From NCBI GenBank assembly GCA_937880175.1, contig CALFLO010000004.1:1-52746 (forward strand): 52,746 bases of DNA, in the 5' to 3' direction. Made by a program: the position numbers and the translations under genes. Below, in pieces: positions 45,285 through 52,746 of this stretch; the stretch's first letter is position 1, and each line of letters opens with the position of its first letter. Under the pieces are notes generated by a model. The model was not told the origin of the DNA and did not search any database. It saw only the letters and a program-made list of their open reading frames with translations. This DNA is from an uncultured Gluconobacter sp. GTDB lineage: Bacteria; Pseudomonadota; Alphaproteobacteria; Acetobacterales; Acetobacteraceae.

Positions 45285-46397
45285 ATGGGTAGAATTCTGG
45301 TTGCAAAAGACGTGGAGGCCGCAATCCTTGGCGGATCGGTCTTCGCCTGTGGTGGTGGTGGCTGGGTCGAACACGGCCGGATGCTGGGCACGGCAGCGGT
45401 CAATGCCGGACAGCCGGAACTCGTCTGTGCGGAAGAGATTGAAGACGATGCCATCATTGCCACGGCGGCGGCGATCGGTGCGCCCGCGAGTACAACGGAA
45501 TGGCAGATGCTGGGTGTCGACTATGTCAACGCCGTAAAGCTCGTCCAGAAGGAACTGGGACAACCGATTTATGGTCTCATGATCGGGCAGAACGGCAAGT
45601 CCAGCACGCTCAACGCCTGGCTGCCCGGCGCGATCCTGGGCACGAAAGTCGTTGATGCGGTCGGAGATATGCGGGCCCATCCTACGGGTGACATGGGCTC
45701 CATCGGCATGGCCAACTCCCCCGAAACGATGATCCAGGCGGTCGTCGGCGGCAACCGCTCCCGCAATGCCTATATCGAGATGGTCGCAAAAGGGGCGACC
45801 GCGCGGATTTCGCCCATCCTGCGGACCGCCTCCGATATGTCGGGCGGCTTTATCGCATCCTGCCGCAATCCGCTTCCCGCGTCTTACGTCAAGCGACATG
45901 CCGCGTGGGGTGGCATTTCCCGCGCGCTCGCGCTGGGAGAAGCCATTCTCGAAGCATCCGGCAAAAGCGGAAGTGCCGTGGTCGACGCCATTGTGAAAAC
46001 GCTCGACGGAACCCTTCTCGCGCAGGGCAAGGTCAGTCGCAAATCGGTCACATACACGTCCGAAGCATTTGATGTCGGGACCATCACAGTCGGACAGGGC
46101 CCCTCTGCCGTCACGCTGCATGTCATGAACGAATACATGGCCGTTGATGATGCGCACGGTCAGCGTCTGGCATCCTTCCCCGACATCATCACGACACTCA
46201 CGCCGGACGGTTACCCCCTGAGCGTTGGGGAAATCGAGGACGGCATGGAAATCCTCGTCCTGCACGTGGAAAAATCCAAGTTCCCCCTCTCGTCGAGTGT
46301 CATCGATCCCAGCGTTTACCCGCCCGTCGAACGCGCTCTGGGCATTGATCTTGCAAGCTATGCGCTCGCTCCCTCTTCCACTGGCAAGGACTCCTGA
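45285..46397 (+). CDS. DUF917 family protein, probable thiohydantoin desulfurase
   Basis: The 370-residue protein is a DUF917 member (now named after S-methyl-thiohydantoin desulfurase). The N-terminus has the glycine-rich GGSVFACGGGGWVEHGRMLG (about 16-35); a middle segment reads DAVGDMRAHPTGDMGSIGMA; the C-terminal domain is beta-rich. In the ergothioneine route of Burkholderia sp. HME13 the step 3-(5-oxo-2-thioxoimidazolidin-4-yl)propionate to hydantoin-5-propionate plus sulfide is done by a dedicated desulfhydrase which I recall as belonging to this family. Here it sits between the carbamoylase and the thiourocanate hydratase, exactly the enzyme missing from a hydantoin pathway. The ATG has ACAGG just upstream. 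The hydratase starts 3 bp after its stop. Confidence 0.82.
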   Translation: MGRILVAKDVEAAILGGSVFACGGGGWVEHGRMLGTAAVNAGQPELVCAEEIEDDAIIATAAAIGAPASTTEWQMLGVDYVNAVKLVQKELGQPIYGLMIGQNGKSSTLNAWLPGAILGTKVVDAVGDMRAHPTGDMGSIGMANSPETMIQAVVGGNRSRNAYIEMVAKGATARISPILRTASDMSGGFIASCRNPLPASYVKRHAAWGGISRALALGEAILEASGKSGSAVVDAIVKTLDGTLLAQGKVSRKSVTYTSEAFDVGTITVGQGPSAVTLHVMNEYMAVDDAHGQRLASFPDIITTLTPDGYPLSVGEIEDGMEILVLHVEKSKFPLSSSVIDPSVYPPVERALGIDLASYALAPSSTGKDS

Positions 46398-46400
46398 GAC

Positions 46401-48044
46401 ATGACCAACCGAACTTTCGACGTCACGTCCGGCAACACACTGCGCTGTCGGGGATGGCGACAGGAAGGGCTTCTCCGGCTGCTGGAAAACGTGCTGTCCG
46501 TCGGTGAGGATCCCGATAACCTTGTGGTCTATGCCGCTCTGGGGAAGGCTGCCCGCGACTGGCCGTCCCATGACATGATCGTGCAGACGCTGAAAACCAT
46601 GCGTGATGACGAGACGCTCATCGTCCAGTCCGGAAAACCGATCGGCGTAGTCCGCACGCATGACCGCGCGCCCATCGTGGTCATGGCCAACTGCAACATG
46701 ATCGGGCAATGGGCCAAGGCGGAAGAATTCTACAGGCTGGAAAAAAAAGGCCTGATCTGCTGGGGCGGCCTGACGGCTGGCGACTGGCAGTATATCGGCT
46801 CTCAGGGTGTCATTCAGGGAACCTACGAGATCTTCCGTTGCATCGCCGAGCGCCATTTCAGTTCGAACCTGTCCGGCAAGCTGATCCTGACATCCGGTCT
46901 GGGCGGCATGGGGGGCGCGCAGCCTCTCGCCGGACGTCTGGCCGGTGCCGTGATCCTCTGTGTGGAAATGGACAGCACACGCATCAACAAGCGTATGGAG
47001 GCCGGCTATCTGCAGCATCGGGCGGAAACACTCGATGAAGCCCTGACACTGGTTGCGGAGGCCCAGCGCAAGGGCGACGGCTGTTCGATCGGCCTGCTCG
47101 GCAATTCGGCCGACATCCTGCCCGAGATCCATGCCCGCGGGATCGTTCCCGACATCGTGACGGACCAGACATCTGCGCATGATCTGGTTTACGGTTATAT
47201 TCCTGCCGGACTGTCCATCGCAGACGTTCAGGCCCTGCGGGAACAAGACCCCGAACAACTCGCCGAACTCTCGCTGACATCCATTGCCCGCCATGTTCAG
47301 GCCATGCTGGACTTCCAGTCAGCCGGATCGATCGTCTTCGACAACGGCAACCTGATCCGCACACAGGCCAAAAAGGCCGGGATCGAAAATGCGTTCGATA
47401 TTCCGATCTTTACGGAAGCCTATCTGCGGCCTCTTTTTGCCCGCGCGATTGGACCGTTCCGCTGGATTGCCCTGTCGAACGACGAAAACGATATTCGCAG
47501 GATAGACGATTATCTGCTGGAAACATTCGCGGATAATCCATCTGTCGTAAACTGGATCACACTGGCCCGGGCACATGTCCCGTTTGAAGGACTTCCCGCT
47601 CGTATTGCCTGGCTCGGCCATGACGCCCGGACACAGGTTGGCCTCGCCGTAAACAGGATGGTCCGTGAGGGCGTTCTGGCAGGGCCTGTCGCTTTCACGC
47701 GCGATCATCTGGACGCCGGTGCCATGGCCCATCCGAACATCATGACGGAAAACATGAAAGACGGCTCGGACGCCATCGCAGACTGGCCGTTGCTGAATGC
47801 GATGCTGGCATGTTCTTCCCAGGCCGATCTGGTTGCCATTCATTCCGGAGGCGGCGGCTATGCCGGCTATATGACCAGCGCAGGCATCACGATCGTTGCC
47901 GATGGCTCGAGCGAGGCAGACGAGCGACTGCGGATTGCCCTGACGAACGATACCAGTCTGGGCGTCATGCGCTATGCCGATGCCGGTTATGAAGAGGCCC
48001 ACGATGAAGCAAAGGATCGTGGCATTCGCTGGCTCTCCCTGTAA
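46401..48044 (+). CDS. Urocanase-family protein, probable thiourocanate hydratase
   Basis: The 547-residue protein aligns along its length with urocanase (HutU, about 557): EDPDNLVVYAALGKAARDW (36-54), DDETLIVQSGKPIGVVRTH, the NAD-binding WQYIGSQGVIQGTYEIF (129-145) and SGLGGMGGAQPLAGRL, then GPFRWIALS and MKDGSDAIADWPLLNAML. The urocanase signature FQGLPARICW reads FEGLPARIAW, so Ala403 stands where P. putida HutU has its catalytic Cys410. The YGQMTAG motif is WGGLTAG. No hutH, hutI or hutG is nearby. Together with the MIO-free lyase this points to thiourocanate hydratase, giving the 2-thiohydantoin propionate that the DUF917 enzyme would use. It is the last gene of the operon. Confidence 0.85.
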   Translation: MTNRTFDVTSGNTLRCRGWRQEGLLRLLENVLSVGEDPDNLVVYAALGKAARDWPSHDMIVQTLKTMRDDETLIVQSGKPIGVVRTHDRAPIVVMANCNMIGQWAKAEEFYRLEKKGLICWGGLTAGDWQYIGSQGVIQGTYEIFRCIAERHFSSNLSGKLILTSGLGGMGGAQPLAGRLAGAVILCVEMDSTRINKRMEAGYLQHRAETLDEALTLVAEAQRKGDGCSIGLLGNSADILPEIHARGIVPDIVTDQTSAHDLVYGYIPAGLSIADVQALREQDPEQLAELSLTSIARHVQAMLDFQSAGSIVFDNGNLIRTQAKKAGIENAFDIPIFTEAYLRPLFARAIGPFRWIALSNDENDIRRIDDYLLETFADNPSVVNWITLARAHVPFEGLPARIAWLGHDARTQVGLAVNRMVREGVLAGPVAFTRDHLDAGAMAHPNIMTENMKDGSDAIADWPLLNAMLACSSQADLVAIHSGGGGYAGYMTSAGITIVADGSSEADERLRIALTNDTSLGVMRYADAGYEEAHDEAKDRGIRWLSL

Positions 48045-48064
48045 CGAGAGAGACAAAGTCCTAA

Positions 48065-48101
48065 CGGCCCACCTCTACCTTCTGGCGTTAGCGTTGGGCC
48101 G
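48065..48101 (+). terminator. Weak hairpin after the ergothioneine operon
   Basis: CGGCCCA (48065-48071) and TGGGCCG (48095-48101) are perfect 7-bp arms with a 23-nt loop, 20 bp past the hydratase stop. CTAACG/CGTTAG (48061-48066, 48086-48091) offers an overlapping alternative stem. No U tract follows. It could help end transcription. Confidence 0.3.
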
Positions 48102-48238
48102 CGCAAGACGTGGGGGATGCCCTGTTACAAGACTGAACTGATCAGCCCTGCCGCCCCCTTTCAGGTATTTATCCAGTCCAAAATCATGGGAGCTGGCAGT
48201 CTTATTCTTTCACTTCAATATAAATCCGCTCAATAAGA

Positions 48239-48946
48239 TCATAAAAACAAGACCAGAAAACTGGAAAGGGCACCAACGCCTATTATCTTCGACAATTCCC
48301 GCCGTATCAAAAACTGCTCAAGAATACGACCAACGACATACAGGAATGCAAACAGAGCACAAAAAATATAGGCGGGTCTCGGAGATAGCTTTTTTTTCAT
48401 CTTTTCTTGATCGTCATTCCCCGAATCATCTTTTTTATCCGGCTCCGGAACCCCAAGAAACTTATCAATGAAATTCATAGGCACGACTGCGTCTTTTTTC
48501 TGCGACGCCCCATTCCCCCCCTCGGGATGCGTATGGATCGCCGCAGCAGAATAAGCCGCTGCCCGATAGTCTTTGGTAAACTCGAAAACCTTCCCGAACC
48601 CGAAAAACAAAGCCGGAGCCAGGAAGCAGAACAATAGCGTTTTGCTTACAAGGTTATAATACAGCCTCTTCCCCTGACTGGCTTCTTTAACCTGCAGGAC
48701 GCCAGAGTCGAAAATCGACATCTTGTCTTGAGCGGGCTGGTTTTTTTTCTGGAAAACTAACCTATCCTGATCTCGTGTATATGTCGTTCCCGGAACTTGC
48801 AAAAGGGCGTCAAGTTTTTCAAAAGCCTGATCAGTTGATACTTCCGGAGCGAGCGGCAGGCTGCCTTTAACATGCCAGATCCAGTCTAAAAAACGTAAGT
48901 TCAATTGCATCGCCTTTCTGAAACGACCGTTCCCTGTAGCAATCAA
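48239..48946 (-). CDS. Small membrane protein of unknown function
   Basis: A 235-residue protein I do not recognise. The N-terminal 90 residues look soluble (LNLRFLDWIWHVKGSL, then a DQAFEKLDALLQV helix). A membrane segment follows near 102-118 (LLFCFLAPALFFGFG). A polar, charged loop rich in D, K and E comes next (about 138-185, with EPDKKDDSGNDDQEKMKKK). Two further segments lie near 192-206 and at the C-terminus (IIGVGALSSFLVLFL). The frame opens with TTG at 48946 behind AAGGTG; an ATG at codon 13 (about 48910) is an alternative start. It begins 6 bp after the sterol-desaturase-like gene and is probably cotranscribed with it. It is AT-rich compared with neighbours. Confidence 0.65.
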   Translation of the reverse strand: MIATGNGRFRKAMQLNLRFLDWIWHVKGSLPLAPEVSTDQAFEKLDALLQVPGTTYTRDQDRLVFQKKNQPAQDKMSIFDSGVLQVKEASQGKRLYYNLVSKTLLFCFLAPALFFGFGKVFEFTKDYRAAAYSAAAIHTHPEGGNGASQKKDAVVPMNFIDKFLGVPEPDKKDDSGNDDQEKMKKKLSPRPAYIFCALFAFLYVVGRILEQFLIRRELSKIIGVGALSSFLVLFL

Positions 48947-48952
48947 GACACC

Positions 48953-49948
48953 TTATTGACTGCGAGCCCGCACGACCTGAGTTCCAAAACGTTTCCTGAA
49001 TTTCTTCCTGATGGTTTTAAAGGCCTGAAGATATGGATATGTCAGCTGTTCGCGCACGGACATGCGGCGCCCCCCTTCCATCCCCAGAAGCTCTGCCTCT
49101 CCATCCACACATGTCCCGAAAATACGATCAATAAAAATATAGGTGTTGGAAAAATTACTGCGGCTTGCTTCGAAATCACGCGAATGATGAAGGCTGTGGT
49201 GTTCAACTGTATTGAACAGATATCTCCACCATCTCGGAGTATTAAAGCGGACGTTGATGTGCTGATAGATAGAGATCGCCATCGTCATCGCGCCCGCAAG
49301 CAAAACAGCGCGCGGAACGAAATCGAAAAAACCATCCATTCCCAGCCCGATCAGGAACAGTTCAAGAGGGTTACCCACTGCGCCCTTATTGACGTTGAGC
49401 TGGGTCACATAATGATGAACAGAGTGGGGCAGCCAGAGCGGATACCAGTTGTGCATTCCCCTGTGCATCCAGTACTGACCAAAATCAAAAATAAACGACA
49501 GTAAAAACGCCTGCACGAGCAGCGGAAGCCCCATAAACCAATCCAGCTTTCCAAGGTGGAAATAACCCTGGATATAATCCGCCACCGCATCGCTACCGAC
49601 GTAAATATCGATATATCGGACTACGGTGTAACCCATGCCGACATAAAAAAGGTCTGTCACCAGTTCTTTCCATGTCAGCTGCCAGCTCCTGTAGCGTGGG
49701 TTGATCCACTCCAGACAAAGAAGGAAAGCCTTGAAAATTACAGAAATCCAGATGGCAGTCGACGCTTTTGCGATCGAATTGGGAGCATAATACCAGAACA
49801 AAATCAGTGCGAAGAGCACGGTCGGCTGAAAATAAGTGAAGAAAGCCCGCTTCACGGGACCGCCTTCAACTCGGGGAATATTTTCCCACCCGATCGTAAC
49901 GGGGGCCTGCCTTCCGATTACTCGGTTTCCAACGCGAATTCCGTCCAT
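48953..49948 (-). CDS. Sterol desaturase / fatty acid hydroxylase family membrane protein
   Basis: The 331-residue integral membrane protein carries the three histidine boxes of the di-iron fatty acid hydroxylase superfamily: HRGMH (about 162-166), HSVHH (about 175-179) and EHHSLHH (about 250), on a four-helix membrane scaffold (first helices at about 42-55, 66-80 and 143-158). Such enzymes hydroxylate or desaturate lipid chains, sterols or hopanoids using oxygen. In acetic acid bacteria, hydroxylated sphingolipid or hopanoid chains are possible targets, but nothing here fixes the substrate. The ATG at 49948 has AGGGG 6 nt upstream; an ATG two codons earlier abuts the same site. The unknown membrane protein follows in the same operon. 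Confidence 0.88.
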   Translation of the reverse strand: MDGIRVGNRVIGRQAPVTIGWENIPRVEGGPVKRAFFTYFQPTVLFALILFWYYAPNSIAKASTAIWISVIFKAFLLCLEWINPRYRSWQLTWKELVTDLFYVGMGYTVVRYIDIYVGSDAVADYIQGYFHLGKLDWFMGLPLLVQAFLLSFIFDFGQYWMHRGMHNWYPLWLPHSVHHYVTQLNVNKGAVGNPLELFLIGLGMDGFFDFVPRAVLLAGAMTMAISIYQHINVRFNTPRWWRYLFNTVEHHSLHHSRDFEASRSNFSNTYIFIDRIFGTCVDGEAELLGMEGGRRMSVREQLTYPYLQAFKTIRKKFRKRFGTQVVRARSQ

Positions 49949-50017
49949 TATCATCCCCTAGAGGCAGTCAGCCAAGTTGGTACGGATACAGATCGATTCG
50001 AAGTTAAGCAGAAAGAT

Positions 50018-50063
50018 GTGTTCCGGGTCATTACGTCAATCGACGTATAATTTCCCGGAACAC
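50018..50063. promoter_or_regulatory. Long interrupted palindrome upstream of the desaturase gene
   Basis: GTGTTCCGGG (50018-50027) and CCCGGAACAC (50054-50063) are perfect 10-bp inverted arms. Inside, TACGTC (50032-50037) and GACGTA (50042-50047) form a second stem around AATC. It lies 99 bp past the urea carboxylase stop and 70 bp before the desaturase start, so it could be a terminator of the former or an operator of the latter. Confidence 0.5.
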
Positions 50064-50161
50064 CCTATTGTGAGACGCTAAATTGCGTTTTTCCGGCTTG
50101 CATCCTGCGTCCTGATGCTTCCTGCGAAGGGCAATTCACATGTTGTAGGGCATGTTCCAAG

Positions 50162-52746
50162 CTAGATACCAGCCACAACCACAACCGCCTGCCCCGCCCG
50201 AACAGGTTTCCCGGGTATTGCCCTGATCTCACGGATAATGCCCTCAGACGGAGACTGTACTGAAATCTCGATTTTCATGGATTCCAGAACCATAACAGTC
50301 TGCCCCACCTCAACCCGGTCTCCGACTTCTACAAGCACTTTCCAGACATTTCCCGCGACATAACTCTCGATTGCGACCTCGTCTGCTGCCAGCGGAGCAT
50401 CTTCTTCAGCCACGCCGGGAGCTTCAACGCTTTCAAAATGATCCAGCCCGGCTTCGATCCAGTAACGACGCTCTGCTTCGAAAGCTTCTGCCTGCGTGCT
50501 GCGGAAAGAGGCGATCTCTCCAGCTTCATGCGCAAGGAAATCCTCATATTCAGACAGGGACAACTCGCCCTCTTCTACCTGCAGATCATATCGTCCGATT
50601 GGAAAATCACGACGGATTGTTTCCAAAGTCTCCGCAGGCACTGGGAAAAATCGCAGCTGATCAAAGAATCTCAGCAGCCATGGTTTTCCTTCAAAGGCTT
50701 TTGGCAGTGTGTACCGCGCCCACATCTGCAAAGTGCGCCCTACGAACTGATATCCGCCCGGCCCTTCCATTCCATACACACAGAGATACGCCCCGCCAAT
50801 GCCGACAGAATTTTCAGCAGTCCATGTGCGTGCAGGATTGTACTTTGTCGTTACCAGCCGTTGCCTGGGATCCAGTGGCGTCGCGACTGGAGCGCCCAGA
50901 TAGACGTCCCCAAGCCCCATAACGAGATAGCGCGCATCAAACACGATATCCCGCACGTCTTCGATGGAGTGCTGTCCATTGATCCGACGGATGAACTCAA
51001 TATTACTGGGGCACCACGGGGCATCCGGCCGAACCGTAGTCATATATTTTTCGATCGCCAGCTTGCAGGCAGGATCGTCCCAGGACAGGGGAAGATACAC
51101 GGTTCGGGAGGGCACACGGATGTCTCTCTGCGCCGTCACCTCGCGCCAGAGGCTTGAGAGATAGGCCAGAATCTCTGAAAGAGGCAGGAAATCTGGCGCA
51201 AAGTGTATCTGAAGCGATCGTATACCTGGCGTGAGATCAATGATCCCCGCTGGTCGCGCTCGTTCTATGGCTTCCATAAGAGCATGAACGCGGAATCGCA
51301 GAGCAATATCGAGCTTGGCCTCGCCAATTTCCAGAAGAAGATATGTATCGCCCGCCAGACGGCCGACCAGACGCTCACTCCCCTCCCCCGTCTCAAGGAC
51401 AATCGGAGACTGTAGAGCCCCGCAGCCCGACCAGTTCACGGGCACAGACGACAGCGACGTCATTTCCACATTCTGTGCACGCGCGATGTCACGGCCCGTT
51501 TCCACCGTAACGGGAATAAATCTGATCCGGTCACCTGCCCTGAGCTGACCCAGCTGCCACAGATCTGCTTCGATCACTGTTGCGGGACAGACGAACCCGC
51601 CAAGGCTTGGACCGTCCGGGCCGAGAATAACAGGCATGTCACCTGTAAAATCGACTGCGCCAATCGCATACGGGTTGTCATGGATATTGGACGGATGAAG
51701 TCCCGCCTCACCTCCACTGTCACGGACCCATTCCGGCCTTGGGCCAATCAGGCGGATACCCGTGCGGTTCGAATTAAAATGAACCTCCCACTCGGCTTCA
51801 AAGAAACGGTCGATATATTCTGGAGTGAAATATTCCGGCGCTCCGTGCGGCCCATAAATGACACGGATCGTGCGTATGTCACCCAGTTCCATCCTCAGGT
51901 CGGGCGCCAAGACCTGCCTTTCCGGCGCTTCATTGCAGGCTTCGATGTGGAGCACGTCTCCTGCCAGCAGGGGACGACCTGCGTGACCGCCGAATTTTCC
52001 AAGCGTAAATGTGGAACGGCTCCCGAGATACAGCGGCACATCAATTCCGCCACTCAGACACAGCATCGACCGTGCACCGTTTCGCGTTGTCCCCAGCTGG
52101 AGCGTCTCACCCGAACGGATGCGGAAGACCGTGTCCATCTCGCGGGAGGCCCCGTCGAGATTGATCGGGATATCCGCGCCTGTCACCACGGCAAAAGTAT
52201 CAGTGTTGAACCTCAGGGTCGGGCCAGTCATGATAATTTCAAGACCGGCCACATCCGGAGGATTGCCAAGCAACGCATTGCCAAGGCGAAAAGCACGACT
52301 ATCCATCGGGCCCGAGGGAGGAACGCCGACGGCCCAGTATCCCAACCTTCCAGGGAAATCCTGGATCGTTGTCTGGGTCCCGCCTGAAAGAACATCAATC
52401 GTCGAAGCGCGATAGACAAGCCGTTCGAGACAGCGGGTCCAGGGGGCACCTGAAGCAAAGGGAGCGTCGAACAGGATTTGACGCAAATAATTCTGGTTTG
52501 TCTCGACACCATACAAGCGCATGTCTGTCAGCGCGGTATCAAGCCTTGTAATTGCCTGCTCGCGGGTTGGCGCATGAGCGATGACTTTGGCAATCATGGG
52601 ATCAAAAAACGGTGAAATCTCGGCTCCAGCTTCAAGCCAGCTATCGACCCGCAGACCATTGTCGTCCGTAACTGGGAAACTGACTTCCGTCAGAAGACCG
52701 GGAGATGGCTGAAAATTCTTTCCCGGATCTTCAGCGTAAATCCGCG
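50162..52746 (-). CDS. Urea (or guanidine) carboxylase, C-terminal 861 residues (5' end outside window)
   Basis: The frame is open to the right edge. The visible start, RIYAEDPGKNFQPSPG, is inside the biotin carboxylase domain, so roughly 290 N-terminal residues are missing. In order come the end of the biotin carboxylase domain, a KipA-like carboxyltransferase half (LSGGTQTTIQDFPGRLGYWA, then VGVPPSGPMDSRAFRLGNALLG), a KipI-like half (IIDLTPGIRSLQIHF), a conserved linker, and a C-terminal biotin carrier domain with the biotinylated lysine in LESMKIEI. This order is typical of urea carboxylase, which makes allophanate from urea, ATP and bicarbonate. Some members prefer guanidine; sequence alone does not decide, and the region where a guanidine riboswitch might lie is outside the window. 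Confidence 0.9.
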   Translation of the reverse strand, partial: RIYAEDPGKNFQPSPGLLTEVSFPVTDDNGLRVDSWLEAGAEISPFFDPMIAKVIAHAPTREQAITRLDTALTDMRLYGVETNQNYLRQILFDAPFASGAPWTRCLERLVYRASTIDVLSGGTQTTIQDFPGRLGYWAVGVPPSGPMDSRAFRLGNALLGNPPDVAGLEIIMTGPTLRFNTDTFAVVTGADIPINLDGASREMDTVFRIRSGETLQLGTTRNGARSMLCLSGGIDVPLYLGSRSTFTLGKFGGHAGRPLLAGDVLHIEACNEAPERQVLAPDLRMELGDIRTIRVIYGPHGAPEYFTPEYIDRFFEAEWEVHFNSNRTGIRLIGPRPEWVRDSGGEAGLHPSNIHDNPYAIGAVDFTGDMPVILGPDGPSLGGFVCPATVIEADLWQLGQLRAGDRIRFIPVTVETGRDIARAQNVEMTSLSSVPVNWSGCGALQSPIVLETGEGSERLVGRLAGDTYLLLEIGEAKLDIALRFRVHALMEAIERARPAGIIDLTPGIRSLQIHFAPDFLPLSEILAYLSSLWREVTAQRDIRVPSRTVYLPLSWDDPACKLAIEKYMTTVRPDAPWCPSNIEFIRRINGQHSIEDVRDIVFDARYLVMGLGDVYLGAPVATPLDPRQRLVTTKYNPARTWTAENSVGIGGAYLCVYGMEGPGGYQFVGRTLQMWARYTLPKAFEGKPWLLRFFDQLRFFPVPAETLETIRRDFPIGRYDLQVEEGELSLSEYEDFLAHEAGEIASFRSTQAEAFEAERRYWIEAGLDHFESVEAPGVAEEDAPLAADEVAIESYVAGNVWKVLVEVGDRVEVGQTVMVLESMKIEISVQSPSEGIIREIRAIPGKPVRAGQAVVVVAGI

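Noticed and set aside
44949..47294. 781-codon minus-strand frame opposite the carbamoylase, DUF917 and hydratase genes
   Set aside because: Histidine- and arginine-rich shadow; the plus-strand frames have intact catalytic motifs throughout.
41114..48044. Ordinary histidine utilization (hut) operon
   Set aside because: The lyase lacks MIO, the urocanase lacks its cysteine, hutI and hutG/hutF are absent, and hydantoin and thiohydantoin enzymes are present instead.
41114..48044. Hydantoin, allantoin or pyrimidine degradation operon
   Set aside because: Hydantoinase and carbamoylase alone would fit, but the lyase, urocanase-like and DUF917 genes would be unexplained.
1..52746. CRISPR arrays, insertion sequences, prophage or integrase genes
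   Set aside because: No regularly spaced repeats, transposase or integrase motifs were seen on either strand.

Overview
The window looks like a chromosomal segment of an acetic acid bacterium (Acetobacteraceae, most like Gluconobacter). It is GC-rich, its genes are tightly packed, many start codons overlap the previous stop as GTGA or ATGA, and the proteins read as alphaproteobacterial. The species is an inference; no 16S or other marker is present.

Left core block (1-5944). The C-terminal end of an OmpA-like protein is followed by a four-gene operon, alaC-like aminotransferase, hom, glpX and recJ, and by tRNA-Glu(UUC).

Methionine block (5945-9610, minus strand). Next to the tRNA lie a MetR-type LysR regulator and the pair mesD/mesX: a core-only MetE-like methionine synthase and its DUF1852 partner. 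A perfect MetR-type box (TGAA-N5-TTCA) lies upstream of mesX, a palindrome precedes metR, and a hairpin follows mesD.

Exporter block (9611-25528). A sensor kinase and a degenerate NtrC-like regulator diverge from an export operon made of a periplasmic adaptor, one ABC ATPase, three double-length FtsX/MacB permeases and a TolC-like outer membrane channel. A fourth permease lies convergent to the channel gene. A perfect 9-bp inverted repeat sits in the divergent promoter region.

Glucan synthase (26027-34528). One 2833-residue cyclic beta-1,2-glucan synthase of the NdvB/ChvB/Cgs type.

Most interesting block (34760-48044, plus strand). A nine-gene operon encodes a LysR-like regulator with two tandem HTH domains, an MFS transporter, a TonB-dependent receptor, an MHS-family transporter and five enzymes. 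The enzymes are an ammonia-lyase homologue whose MIO triad is lost (ergothionase-like), a hydantoinase-like amidohydrolase, an N-carbamoyl-amino-acid amidohydrolase, a DUF917 (thiohydantoin desulfurase) protein and a urocanase homologue lacking the catalytic cysteine. Together they match step by step the known route ergothioneine -> thiourocanate + trimethylamine -> 3-(5-oxo-2-thioxoimidazolidin-4-yl)propionate -> hydantoin-5-propionate + H2S -> N-carbamoyl-L-glutamate -> L-glutamate. The window therefore appears to hold a self-contained ergothioneine uptake and degradation system with its own regulator. A 13-bp-arm palindrome around a TATAAT box precedes the regulator.

Right end (48239-52746, minus strand). 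A small membrane protein of unknown function follows a sterol desaturase/fatty acid hydroxylase family protein. Upstream of them is the C-terminal 861 residues of a biotin-dependent urea (or guanidine) carboxylase that runs off the window.
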